A stretch of 5,813 nucleotides of DNA from an uncultured Flavobacteriia bacterium (GCA_946482495.1 CAMLRV010000154.1:1-5813), one strand, 5' to 3'. Positions 1 to 5,649 are shown, counted from the first letter of the stretch. Made by a program: numbers and translations. The notes: generated by a model from the sequence alone, not told the origin.

Positions 1-246
1 AATTTCTAATTTTAGCCAAGTATTTTGCTTCGCCCAAGTCAAAATATCTGATTTATTAGTATATTTTTTTTGTGTAACATGTGTAGTGTTATACAAATAT
101 TCCGCATTATGCAAACAATAGGCCGTAAACCGAGAACGCATTAATTTTTCTGCTGTTGGCACTACTACTCCATCATAAATAAATGGATAACAGCAATGCT
201 CCAAATTTAATTCACTACCACAAGGGCAAGGTTCAGACTTTATCAT
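1..246 (-). CDS. YchJ-family SEC-C motif protein (partial, C-terminus outside window)
   Basis: The first 82 residues are visible and the reading frame runs off the left edge. Residues 7-11 read CPCGS and residues 17-19 HCC, giving the C-x-C-x8-C-C zinc-binding SEC-C pattern. It is followed by TAEKLMRSRFTAY (31-43) and YLYNTTH (50-56), matching the conserved TAExLMRSRYTAY...YLxxTxH signature of the YchJ/UPF0225 family (SEC-C motif plus an NTF2-like domain). The biochemical role of this family is not established; it is cytoplasmic and probably binds zinc. The start is well determined: it is the only ATG available, because an in-frame TAA lies six codons upstream. It overlaps the end of the 74-residue gene by 14 bases, so the two are probably translationally coupled in the operon led by the methyltransferase. 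The family call is confident; the missing C-terminal half cannot be judged. Confidence 0.88.
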   Translation of the reverse strand, partial: MIKSEPCPCGSELNLEHCCYPFIYDGVVVPTAEKLMRSRFTAYCLHNAEYLYNTTHVTQKKYTNKSDILTWAKQNTWLKLEI

Positions 247-457
247 TTTGAATTTTTTGAGTTAATTGTTTTAGCAGAACTTGATATTTACTTAATTCGA
301 TTAAATGTTCATCAAGCACTACAGAATCAATTAAATCATCGACTTCGTTATTCACTTTATGTAAACATATACTGGCATTTACCCAATCTTTCTTTACTAT
401 CAAATCAATAATGTTTTGAACTTTTGGCTTTAAATTTAATATTTGTTCTGAAATCAT
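233..457 (-). CDS. Small helical hypothetical protein, 74 aa
   Basis: I do not recognise this protein. It is 74 residues long, with no signal peptide, membrane segment or cysteine pair, and one Cys at position 30. The sequence is rich in Leu, Ile, Val, Lys and Asp with heptad-like hydrophobic spacing, suggesting two or three amphipathic helices (about 3-22, 26-45 and 50-70), perhaps a small helical bundle or partner-binding protein. It starts 9 bases after the methyltransferase stop codon and its TGA stop lies inside the next gene, which overlaps it by 14 bases. That packing is the main evidence that it is a real gene in a three-gene operon. No Shine-Dalgarno sequence is visible, as is usual in this phylum. 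Function unknown; a role assisting either neighbour would be a guess. Confidence 0.75.
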   Translation of the reverse strand: MISEQILNLKPKVQNIIDLIVKKDWVNASICLHKVNNEVDDLIDSVVLDEHLIELSKYQVLLKQLTQKIQNDKV

Positions 458-466
458 CTTTTATAG

Positions 467-2071
467 TTAGCCTCTTAGTAAATTAATACTCACTGTAGCA
501 TAATCGGTATTTGGAAATTTTTTAAAATATTGTGGATCTGGAAATAAACCAACTTCAGCAGCAATTTTATTCAATACATCAATTTCTACAATATATTGAT
601 CTGAAAAACCATGCGTTGCATCATATGCCGTTGCAGCAGTAAATCCTAAATGATTTGCAGTTATTTCAGGCGGAATAGTGTGCAATTCGATAATTAGTAA
701 ACCAAATTTATGCACATATTTCGACCATTTTTGCAAATGCTCAAATAAATTATCTTCCACTTCATTATTTTTAATCCAAACACCACGATGTGCAAATGCT
801 CCTGAAGATGTACTAATTCTATCTTTTTTAGGATTTTGTGGTTTTTCCCAAATGCGATTATGATCTAGAAATGTTCTTACATTTAATAAATCTTTTAAAT
901 CTATATTATAATTCTCTTGTAAATCAGAAGCTAATAATTCTGGATTTCCGATATCGCCCCAAATTACTTTTGCCCAAATATCTGATTTGATTAAATTCGC
1001 TCTTGTAACTTTCAACGCGGCCTGATTATAATCGGCTCCAACCAAAAACAAAGGATAATCATCTAACATTTTCCCACGGATGGTTTGACGTTCAATTACT
1101 TCAAAAATATGTTGTAAAAATGCTCCATTTCCACAACCCATATCTAAAATTCCTTTAGGTTGTTCGTTAATTGGTTTATTAAAAAGCTCAATAATAATTT
1201 CGTCAATTACTTTGAAATACGTCGTATGAGCACCACCACTTCCCCAAACATTCATTTCTCGGTTCACATGAATTTCATCTTCATTTACAGAAGTTTCACG
1301 TAGTAAATTCGGATTTCCAAATAATAAGGAATCGATATTTTTAAATGTTGGTAAATATGAAACCGTTACACCATAAGCTGAAGCGCGTTTCGCAAACGAC
1401 AATCCTAATTCGGTAAACTGATAATTATCTTTTTTACGAGTAAACCATCCTAAATGTGTGAAGAAATCTAAAATAATTTTGAACACTTCTGGGTGTTTGT
1501 GAAATTCTTCAGGACTAAATGATGTTTCCATGAAATATTTATGAAACATACCAGTCATTCCTAAACTTACAATTATTGGCGCCACTAAGTAGCCTTCAAT
1601 ATGCCCTATAATTTGTTCTTGAATTTCTCTGACTTCTTCATTATCTGATAATTCGATATGACAATTATTCTTATACCATTCAAATAACATATTTAAATCG
1701 TGATACGATTCATTTTGAATTTGAATTGAAGTAAACCAATCTTTTTCTTTTAAAACATCAATTACTTCCTCGTAAACTGGTGCTAATGAAAAAGCTGGAA
1801 CTGATTTTGAATTCGTACTAACAATAACAGAATTCGTAGCATTATTTAAGGAATAATTTAACATACTTTGAGAAGCTAAAACACGCAAAGCAATATTTAA
1901 ATATCCCTCATTTGCTTTAAATTCGGAAGTTAATTGAGATAAAGAAGCTTCTTTATGTTCTAGTAAGTATTGTAAAACTCCTTTTTGATGAAGTGAATAA
2001 ACAACTGGTGCAGTAACTAAACCATCTAAGTGTTGAAAAATTCTTTGTCTAAAATTTAAAGTAGTAGTCAT
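467..2071 (-). CDS. Class I SAM-dependent methyltransferase with duplicated N-terminal region, AprA/SxtA-type
   Basis: A 534-residue cytoplasmic protein. The Rossmann-fold SAM domain starts near residue 305. Motif I is ILDMGCGNGAF (308-318), GADYN (345-349) carries the acidic residue expected to hold the SAM ribose, and WGDIGNPELL (371-380) is the following acidic motif. Next come VRTFLDHNR (398-406), SGAFAHRG (423-430), a strand at LLIIELHTIPP (458-468) and DATHGFSDQY (484-493). The FLDHxR and HGFSDQY segments recall methyltransferase domains at the start of some polyketide synthases (apratoxin AprA, saxitoxin SxtA); there a mononuclear metal assists catalysis, and H487 and Q492 are candidate ligands here. 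This comparison is from memory. Residues 11-31 and 154-174 are an internal duplication at a constant offset of 143, likely two winged-helix/lid modules. No ketosynthase, acyltransferase or carrier protein is visible nearby, so the substrate is unknown. It leads the operon with the 74-residue and YchJ-like genes. Confidence 0.85.
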   Translation of the reverse strand: MTTTLNFRQRIFQHLDGLVTAPVVYSLHQKGVLQYLLEHKEASLSQLTSEFKANEGYLNIALRVLASQSMLNYSLNNATNSVIVSTNSKSVPAFSLAPVYEEVIDVLKEKDWFTSIQIQNESYHDLNMLFEWYKNNCHIELSDNEEVREIQEQIIGHIEGYLVAPIIVSLGMTGMFHKYFMETSFSPEEFHKHPEVFKIILDFFTHLGWFTRKKDNYQFTELGLSFAKRASAYGVTVSYLPTFKNIDSLLFGNPNLLRETSVNEDEIHVNREMNVWGSGGAHTTYFKVIDEIIIELFNKPINEQPKGILDMGCGNGAFLQHIFEVIERQTIRGKMLDDYPLFLVGADYNQAALKVTRANLIKSDIWAKVIWGDIGNPELLASDLQENYNIDLKDLLNVRTFLDHNRIWEKPQNPKKDRISTSSGAFAHRGVWIKNNEVEDNLFEHLQKWSKYVHKFGLLIIELHTIPPEITANHLGFTAATAYDATHGFSDQYIVEIDVLNKIAAEVGLFPDPQYFKKFPNTDYATVSINLLRG

Positions 2072-2301
2072 AAATAAAAACTGGTTTACCCAAATATAAC
2101 AATTTTTATTTACGATGCACGAATTTGGATTTGGGAATTTAAAAAACCCTATAATTCAAGTAATTTTTTCTATAAATACTTAAAAATGTAGATTTTTTTT
2201 AACCTGATAGATTTGAGACTTCGCTTTGATTAAGCACACATAAGTTGACATAGAATATTTAAGATATCAAAATGCATAAATCTCAAATCGTAAATTGTAT
2301 G
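2072..2301. other. Intergenic region between two minus-strand operons
   Basis: This 230-base AT-rich gap separates the end of the four-gene operon from the start of the methyltransferase operon. I see no convincing gene on either strand. It contains the methyltransferase promoter box near 2091-2098. A 9-base inverted repeat, GATTTGAGA at 2210-2218 and TCTCAAATC at 2281-2289, encloses a 62-base loop. No GC-rich hairpin followed by a T-run on the minus strand was found, so the upstream operon either ends without a classical terminator or reads through. Confidence 0.6.
2091..2098 (-). promoter_or_regulatory. Bacteroidota-type -7 box for the methyltransferase operon
   Basis: The minus strand reads TATATTTG, an exact match to the TAnnTTTG -7 element of the Bacteroidota housekeeping sigma factor. 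It lies 19 bases upstream of the methyltransferase ATG, giving an expected leader of roughly 12-15 bases. No good TTG/TTTG -33 element is seen at the usual 17-23 base spacing, so the call rests on the -7 box and its position. Confidence 0.55.
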
Positions 2302-2451
2302 TTATTGATCTTTTTTTAAAGATTTTTTATATTGCTCCAAAATTGAAGCTTTTTTAGCAGCTGAAGTTTCTTTGGTTTTTTGAATTTTCTTCAAATGATT
2401 ATCAATCTGCTTTTTGTGTTTATCTTGATTTACTTTATTATTTCTTCCCAT
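2302..2451 (-). CDS. Small lysine-rich basic protein, 49 aa
   Basis: A 49-codon frame from ATG at 2451 to TAA at 2302. It begins MGRNNKVNQDKHKKQ and ends SLKKDQ. Fourteen of 49 residues are Lys and there is no Cys, Trp or Phe. The composition suggests a charged helical or partly disordered protein that could bind nucleic acid or an acidic partner; there is no signal peptide or membrane segment. It starts 6 bases after the stop codon of the 174-residue gene, in the same direction, which is the strongest evidence that it is the last gene of that operon. I do not recognise the family. The alternative is a chance frame in AT-rich DNA, made less likely by the tight spacing and the methionine start at the expected place. 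Confidence 0.6.
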   Translation of the reverse strand: MGRNNKVNQDKHKKQIDNHLKKIQKTKETSAAKKASILEQYKKSLKKDQ

Positions 2452-2457
2452 TATCTT

Positions 2458-2982
2458 TTACTTTAATTTCGCTTTCAAATTTACGAAAGTTTCGTTGGTA
2501 TTAACCAATTCTGATAGTATTTTACTTCTTTTCGCATCAAAATCGTCTAAATTCAGATATTTTGCCCAAGAATCGCTTTGCAAAACGCCTTTTATCTCTT
2601 TAATTCTTTTCGCAGTTTCTGAAGCATTTCTTACAATTTGATTGTTGTAATTTGGATTATTTTTATGATTGAAATGTACTTCCTCATTTTGAATTTCGAT
2701 ATAAAACAATTTCTCTGTTTCATTATTTGAATAAAAATCGGTCCAATTGGCAAATCCGATAATTTCGGTCTGATTTTTATATTCCGAATTTGAAATCAAT
2801 CGCCAACGACAATTTGCAGCTCTTCCCCAATGGTTCGATTTTCTATATACACCAATTTCAGTAAAATAATATTCACTACCTGAATTACTTTTATAACTCA
2901 GTTTTAAATTGTTTAAAACAGATAAATCAACTTGTTGAAATAAACAAAAAGTATGTTTAAAAAAATTGTTACGATGATACAT
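2458..2982 (-). CDS. Conserved-looking hypothetical protein with HWGRxxxCRW motif, 174 aa
   Basis: I do not recognise a named family. The protein is soluble by appearance, with no signal peptide. The most striking stretch is residues 46-60, YRKSNHWGRAANCRW, dense in aromatic, basic, His and Cys residues and typical of a conserved functional core. It sits in a beta-rich first half (about 36-110) that ends in alternating strands (FYIEIQNEEVHF). The second half (118-174) is charged and helical. I chose the ATG at 2982 over a longer frame from 3009 because it overlaps the upstream stop as TGATG and has AGGAGG six bases before it; the longer form would add nine residues inside the previous gene. 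Third gene of the operon, probably translated by coupling with the secreted protein before it. Function unknown. Confidence 0.8.
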   Translation of the reverse strand: MYHRNNFFKHTFCLFQQVDLSVLNNLKLSYKSNSGSEYYFTEIGVYRKSNHWGRAANCRWRLISNSEYKNQTEIIGFANWTDFYSNNETEKLFYIEIQNEEVHFNHKNNPNYNNQIVRNASETAKRIKEIKGVLQSDSWAKYLNLDDFDAKRSKILSELVNTNETFVNLKAKLK

Positions 2983-3563
2983 CAAAATCCTCCTACTTTT
3001 AATTCCCAAACTTCTTTTTGAGTGTCGCCGAATTTCTTAATTGCAGCAAACAAAAATACTTTTTGAGTTAAATTGAGTTGTTTCGATACATTATTCAACT
3101 CTACTTTTAATGTTAAAGTAAACTCGAAATCGTTATGATTCATGTAAGGATTCTGATTGATAATTGGCATGGTAAATTTGAGTTTCTTATCGACAACTTG
3201 CATCAAAATTTCATCAATCGTATATTTTTTGTTCTGAAAATCGATAATATTTTGAAAACTTAAATTTTCATCAACCAATAGTTCCTTGATATTTTGCTTT
3301 AATTCGTTTTGCAAATCGGAACTACTAGCATCTTGCAACAAAATCAAATAACTATAAAATTCATTTAATTTATCAATTGCTCTATTTTCATAGGCTTTTA
3401 TTGCTGACTTACTAAAATTATTCCATATGAAACCCGCAGTTTTATCAATTTGTACTTTTTCATGAGTAGCAGACGTGCTTTCTTTCTGAGAAGTGGTTTG
3501 TCCTGAACTTTGCCCCATCACAAAAATTGGAAAAAACAATACTATGTAAATTAGCTTCTTCAT
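2982..3563 (-). CDS. Secreted hypothetical protein, 193 aa, with Sec signal peptide
   Basis: Residues 1-17 (MKKLIYIVLFFPIFVMG) are a clear Sec signal peptide with likely cleavage before Gln18, a common pattern in Flavobacteriia. There is no lipobox Cys, so it should be periplasmic or exported rather than a lipoprotein. Residues 18-40 are a Ser/Thr/Gln-rich linker. Residues 45-125 look helical, and 126-193 look like alternating beta strands (KLKFTMPII, FEFTLTLKVEL, KVFLFAAIKKF, VWELKV). A helices-then-sheet layout fits an NTF2-like fold, but this is a weak inference. The start lies one base after the stop of the membrane-protein gene, and the final codons of this gene contain the ribosome binding site for the next one. 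I do not recognise the family. A partner in the periplasm could be the C-terminal domain of the membrane protein encoded just before it. Confidence 0.82.
   Translation of the reverse strand: MKKLIYIVLFFPIFVMGQSSGQTTSQKESTSATHEKVQIDKTAGFIWNNFSKSAIKAYENRAIDKLNEFYSYLILLQDASSSDLQNELKQNIKELLVDENLSFQNIIDFQNKKYTIDEILMQVVDKKLKFTMPIINQNPYMNHNDFEFTLTLKVELNNVSKQLNLTQKVFLFAAIKKFGDTQKEVWELKVGGF
2989..2994 (-). promoter_or_regulatory. Strong Shine-Dalgarno AGGAGG deciding the start at 2982
   Basis: The minus strand carries AGGAGG six bases before the ATG at 2982, inside the Val-Gly-Gly codons that end the preceding gene. The stop and start overlap as TGATG. Strong Shine-Dalgarno sequences are uncommon in Bacteroidota, so this is noteworthy and supports the shorter start and reinitiation at the junction. 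Confidence 0.6.
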
Positions 3564-3564
3564 T

Positions 3565-4476
3565 TTATTCTTCAGTTAATCGTAAAAACGATATTTTATT
3601 GTCTTTTTCTTGTTTTAATTCTACAATCTTCATTTTTTTTAGAGAAGGAGACGGAATTATAACCTTTTGTGAGAATTCAGTTTTATTGAAATATTCTGCG
3701 CCTAAATCATTTTGCAACATCACCATGACTTCCAAATTATCAGACAAAATTTTATTTAATTGTTCTTTTCTCGTTTGCCAATCTTTGATGTCACTTTTCA
3801 TAAACGCTTTCAACATCATGGCATAATCATTCGGATTCAATTCAATTCTAGAAACAGGTTCATTTGCTAAAATGGTAATTTCCTTTTGTATATATAACGG
3901 ACTTTTAATAACAACTTTCGTACCTTTTTCTAAATTCAAATTTTCCGATTTCAAATCGATTGGTTTTTCTACAGAATCTTCTACCACAAAAGCTTTCACG
4001 TCTTCTTTCGACACAGAATCTTTAGTAAAACTATTTTGCAATTCTATTTTCTGATTTTCTTTCGGAAAGAATTTCCAAACCATTAATCCAACAACTAAAA
4101 TTCCAAAAATTAAAAACCAAATTCCAATTTTTGATTTTCTTTTAATGGCTTTAACTCCACTCGGCCTGACATCTTTTTCATTACTAGCAACTACATCAAC
4201 AAACTTAAATTCATCCCAACCCGACTTTCCAACATACACACTTAAAATATCTAACATATCTTTTCGTGGTAATTTTTCGTTGGTTTCTGGTTTTAAATGC
4301 GTGTAAATCCATTTTTCACTAACCGATTGTTTTGTTTTTTGTTGAACATCATCAATTAAATTCAAAATATCCTGAGAACTGAAACTTTTCCAACTTCCGT
4401 TAAAATAAGGATAGCTGATTTGGTATTGCTCCAAAACGCGTTTTTTAAGTTGGTAAAAAATTTCTAATTCTGTCAT
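3565..4476 (-). CDS. Single-pass inner-membrane protein with cytoplasmic N-terminal module, 303 aa
   Basis: Residues 1-95 form a cytoplasmic domain whose visible pattern is WIYTHLK (56-62), LPRKDMLDILSVYVGKSGWDEF (69-90). An ending of the YxGxxxWxxF type recurs in N-terminal modules of many Bacteroidota proteins, as I recall it, with no firmly known role. A basic stretch KAIKRKSK (109-116) precedes one membrane helix at 117-136, so the positive-inside rule puts the N-terminus in the cytoplasm. Residues 140-303 would be periplasmic: a charged linker, a strand-rich part (KGTKVVIKSPLYI, 184-196) and a helical part (218-262). The topology resembles one-component transmembrane regulators or RodZ-like scaffolds, but I see no recognisable helix-turn-helix. 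It is the first gene of a four-gene operon; the next gene starts one base after its stop. Function unknown; a role in sensing or scaffolding at the envelope is a guess. Confidence 0.82.
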   Translation of the reverse strand: MTELEIFYQLKKRVLEQYQISYPYFNGSWKSFSSQDILNLIDDVQQKTKQSVSEKWIYTHLKPETNEKLPRKDMLDILSVYVGKSGWDEFKFVDVVASNEKDVRPSGVKAIKRKSKIGIWFLIFGILVVGLMVWKFFPKENQKIELQNSFTKDSVSKEDVKAFVVEDSVEKPIDLKSENLNLEKGTKVVIKSPLYIQKEITILANEPVSRIELNPNDYAMMLKAFMKSDIKDWQTRKEQLNKILSDNLEVMVMLQNDLGAEYFNKTEFSQKVIIPSPSLKKMKIVELKQEKDNKISFLRLTEE

Positions 4477-4487
4477 AAATCGATGTT

Positions 4488-4495
4488 CAAAAGTA
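4488..4495 (-). promoter_or_regulatory. Bacteroidota-type -7 box for the four-gene operon
   Basis: The minus strand reads TACTTTTG, matching TAnnTTTG. It lies 11 bases before the ATG at 4476, so the transcript would have a very short leader of about 5-8 bases. No -33 TTG is found at normal spacing. The inverted repeat starting at 4520 is 24 bases upstream, as in the mirror-image promoter on the other strand, which raises confidence. Confidence 0.5.
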
Positions 4496-4517
4496 GTATT
4501 TCTTCAATTTTATAGTA

Positions 4518-4550
4518 CTGTAAAACTGCTGTAAATGTACTGAAAATACT
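4518..4550 (+). repeat. Three tandem 11-base repeats (CTGtAAAnnnn)
   Basis: The plus strand reads CTGTAAAACTG (4518-4528), CTGTAAATGTA (4529-4539) and CTGAAAATACT (4540-4550) in direct succession. The shared core is CTG(T)AAA with a period of 11 bases, about one helical turn, so the cores would lie on the same face of DNA. It overlaps the left arm and loop of the larger inverted repeat and may be part of the same protein-binding site. Confidence 0.45.
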
Positions 4551-4576
4551 TTACAATCAGTACACAGCGGTTTTAC
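4520..4576. promoter_or_regulatory. Long imperfect inverted repeat, candidate shared operator of a divergent promoter
   Basis: The right arm at 4558-4576 reads CAGTACACAGCGGTTTTAC. Its reverse complement matches the left arm at 4520-4542 in 18 of 19 positions once four extra bases (AAAT) in the left arm are allowed. The arms are separated by 15 bases. The repeat ends 24 bases from the -7 box on each side (4488-4495 minus, 4601-4608 plus), so each promoter has the half-site CAGC(A/G)GTTTTAC at the same distance. This layout suits one regulator acting on both promoters, most simply an activator binding upstream of both. It is not followed by a T-run, so a terminator is unlikely. Confidence 0.6.
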
Positions 4577-4600
4577 CAAATAAAAGTTTTAGTGACGTTA

Positions 4601-4608
4601 TAAGTTTG
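4601..4608 (+). promoter_or_regulatory. Bacteroidota-type -7 box for the SIMPL-domain gene
   Basis: TAAGTTTG matches TAnnTTTG exactly and lies 28 bases before the ATG at 4637, giving an expected leader of about 20 bases. That leader contains a small 6-base stem, CTTGTT (4610-4615) with AACAAG (4626-4631). No clear -33 TTG is present, consistent with a promoter that needs an activator bound at the adjacent inverted repeat. Confidence 0.6.
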
Positions 4609-4636
4609 CCTTGTTAAACTTTAAAAACAAGATATT

Positions 4637-5644
4637 ATGAAATCAAAAAACACAATTTTAGCAGTATTATTATTAGTAAGTTCTACTTTATTCGCACAAC
4701 ATTCTGGAAATGTAAACAGTGCAGATGCTTTACAAAAAGAAGCCAGTGGGAATTACAATTATCAAAATCAATACCATAACAGAGATGTACCAACTATTCA
4801 AACTTCGTACAGTAATGATAATGAAATGGTAATTACAATTAAAGGTATTTACAACGAAAAAGCGAGTTGTCAGAAAGCCGTTTTTAGCGTTTTGCAGGTT
4901 GGAAATACAGCGGAAGAAGTTACTGATTTAATGGACAGCCGATTAAATGCAGTAATGAATGAATTGAAAAATTTTAATGCAGAAATTGAAGTCATTACTG
5001 ATATGATATCCTTTATTCCAATGTATGATTATGAAATAACAAAGAAAATTTTTAATCCGAAAACCTACAATGAAAAACCAAGCGGATTTGAATTGAAAAA
5101 AAATCTAATCATTAAGTTTAAAAACACAAACGATTTAAACAAAATTATGAATGTTTGTGCCAAACAAGAAATTTATGACTTAGCAAAAGTAGATTATGTA
5201 ACGAGTAATTTAGATCATATTAGAGATGTATTACAATTAAAAGCTTCTGAAGAATACAAGCAAATGCTGACAAATTATTCGGCAATTATGAACACTGATT
5301 TATTTAAAAAAGAAAAAACTTTAGTAGAAGGTTACACCACTTTATATCCAATGGAAAGTTACAAGGCTTATACAGCATATAGCCAGGCTGCCACGAATTT
5401 CTCACCAAATAGTCAAGTGAATAATATTAGAAAAAACACCACTCAATTCTACGATGCGGCATTGGCAAAATCACACACTTTTGTTGTTAATGCAGATATT
5501 ACTGAACCGACAATTCAAATATTTTATGATTTAACAATTAGAATTAAATTAAAAGAAGATCAATTACCAAAAAACACTATAATTAGAAACAATAGGTATT
5601 ACATTATAACAGCTACAGGTGATATAAAACCATTAGCATTATAA
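4637..5644 (+). CDS. Secreted SIMPL-domain (DUF541) protein, 335 aa
   Basis: Residues 1-20 (MKSKNTILAVLLLVSSTLFA) are a Sec signal peptide with likely cleavage before Gln21; there is no lipobox, so the protein should be periplasmic or exported. After a polar linker rich in Asn, Gln and Tyr (21-60), a SIMPL/DUF541 domain spans about 63-300. The seen features are an opening strand MVITIKGIYNEKASCQKAVFSV, the helix AEEVTDLMDSRLNAVMNEL (92-110), the ISFIPMYDYE strand (124-133), and FELKKNLIIKFKNTNDLNKI (151-170), all in the family's order. Family members are periplasmic or outer-membrane-associated proteins, some linked to stress resistance, but no general activity is known. The domain seems extended by an insert at 210-275. 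It is the sole gene of its transcript, divergent from the four-gene operon, and closed by a terminator at 5650. Confidence 0.85.
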   Translation: MKSKNTILAVLLLVSSTLFAQHSGNVNSADALQKEASGNYNYQNQYHNRDVPTIQTSYSNDNEMVITIKGIYNEKASCQKAVFSVLQVGNTAEEVTDLMDSRLNAVMNELKNFNAEIEVITDMISFIPMYDYEITKKIFNPKTYNEKPSGFELKKNLIIKFKNTNDLNKIMNVCAKQEIYDLAKVDYVTSNLDHIRDVLQLKASEEYKQMLTNYSAIMNTDLFKKEKTLVEGYTTLYPMESYKAYTAYSQAATNFSPNSQVNNIRKNTTQFYDAALAKSHTFVVNADITEPTIQIFYDLTIRIKLKEDQLPKNTIIRNNRYYIITATGDIKPLAL

Positions 5645-5649
5645 ATCTC

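Noticed and set aside
69..96. Weak inverted repeat around GTGTAACA and TGTTATAC
   Set aside because: It lies inside the conserved coding region of the YchJ-like gene, is short and imperfect, and is explained by codon content.
678..863. Plus-strand open frame of 61 codons
   Set aside because: It lies wholly inside the methyltransferase on the opposite strand, over its conserved FLDHNR and AFAHRG region, with no promoter or recognisable protein features.
2308..2328. ATCTTT-TTTT-AAAGAT stem followed by T5 on the plus strand
   Set aside because: The stem is A/T-rich, lies in the last codons of the 49-residue gene where AAA and AAG runs explain it, and no plus-strand transcript is expected there. 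On the minus strand there is no following T-run.
2983..3009. Longer start (ATG at 3009) for the 174-residue protein, adding MGIKSRRIL
   Set aside because: It would place the start 25 bases inside the preceding gene, whereas the ATG at 2982 has AGGAGG at ideal spacing and a TGATG junction.
3527..3826. Plus-strand open frame of 99 codons
   Set aside because: It is antisense to the secreted-protein and membrane-protein genes, crosses their junction, and has a composition expected of the reverse reading of AT-rich coding sequence.
3872..4054. Plus-strand open frame of 60 codons
   Set aside because: It is antisense to the periplasmic part of the membrane protein; the Phe/Ser-rich composition is typical of a shadow frame.
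4520..4576. Inverted repeat read as a terminator or an insertion-element remnant
   Set aside because: The flanking genes diverge, so no transcript should end here, and no T-run follows either arm. There is no transposase fragment or target duplication.
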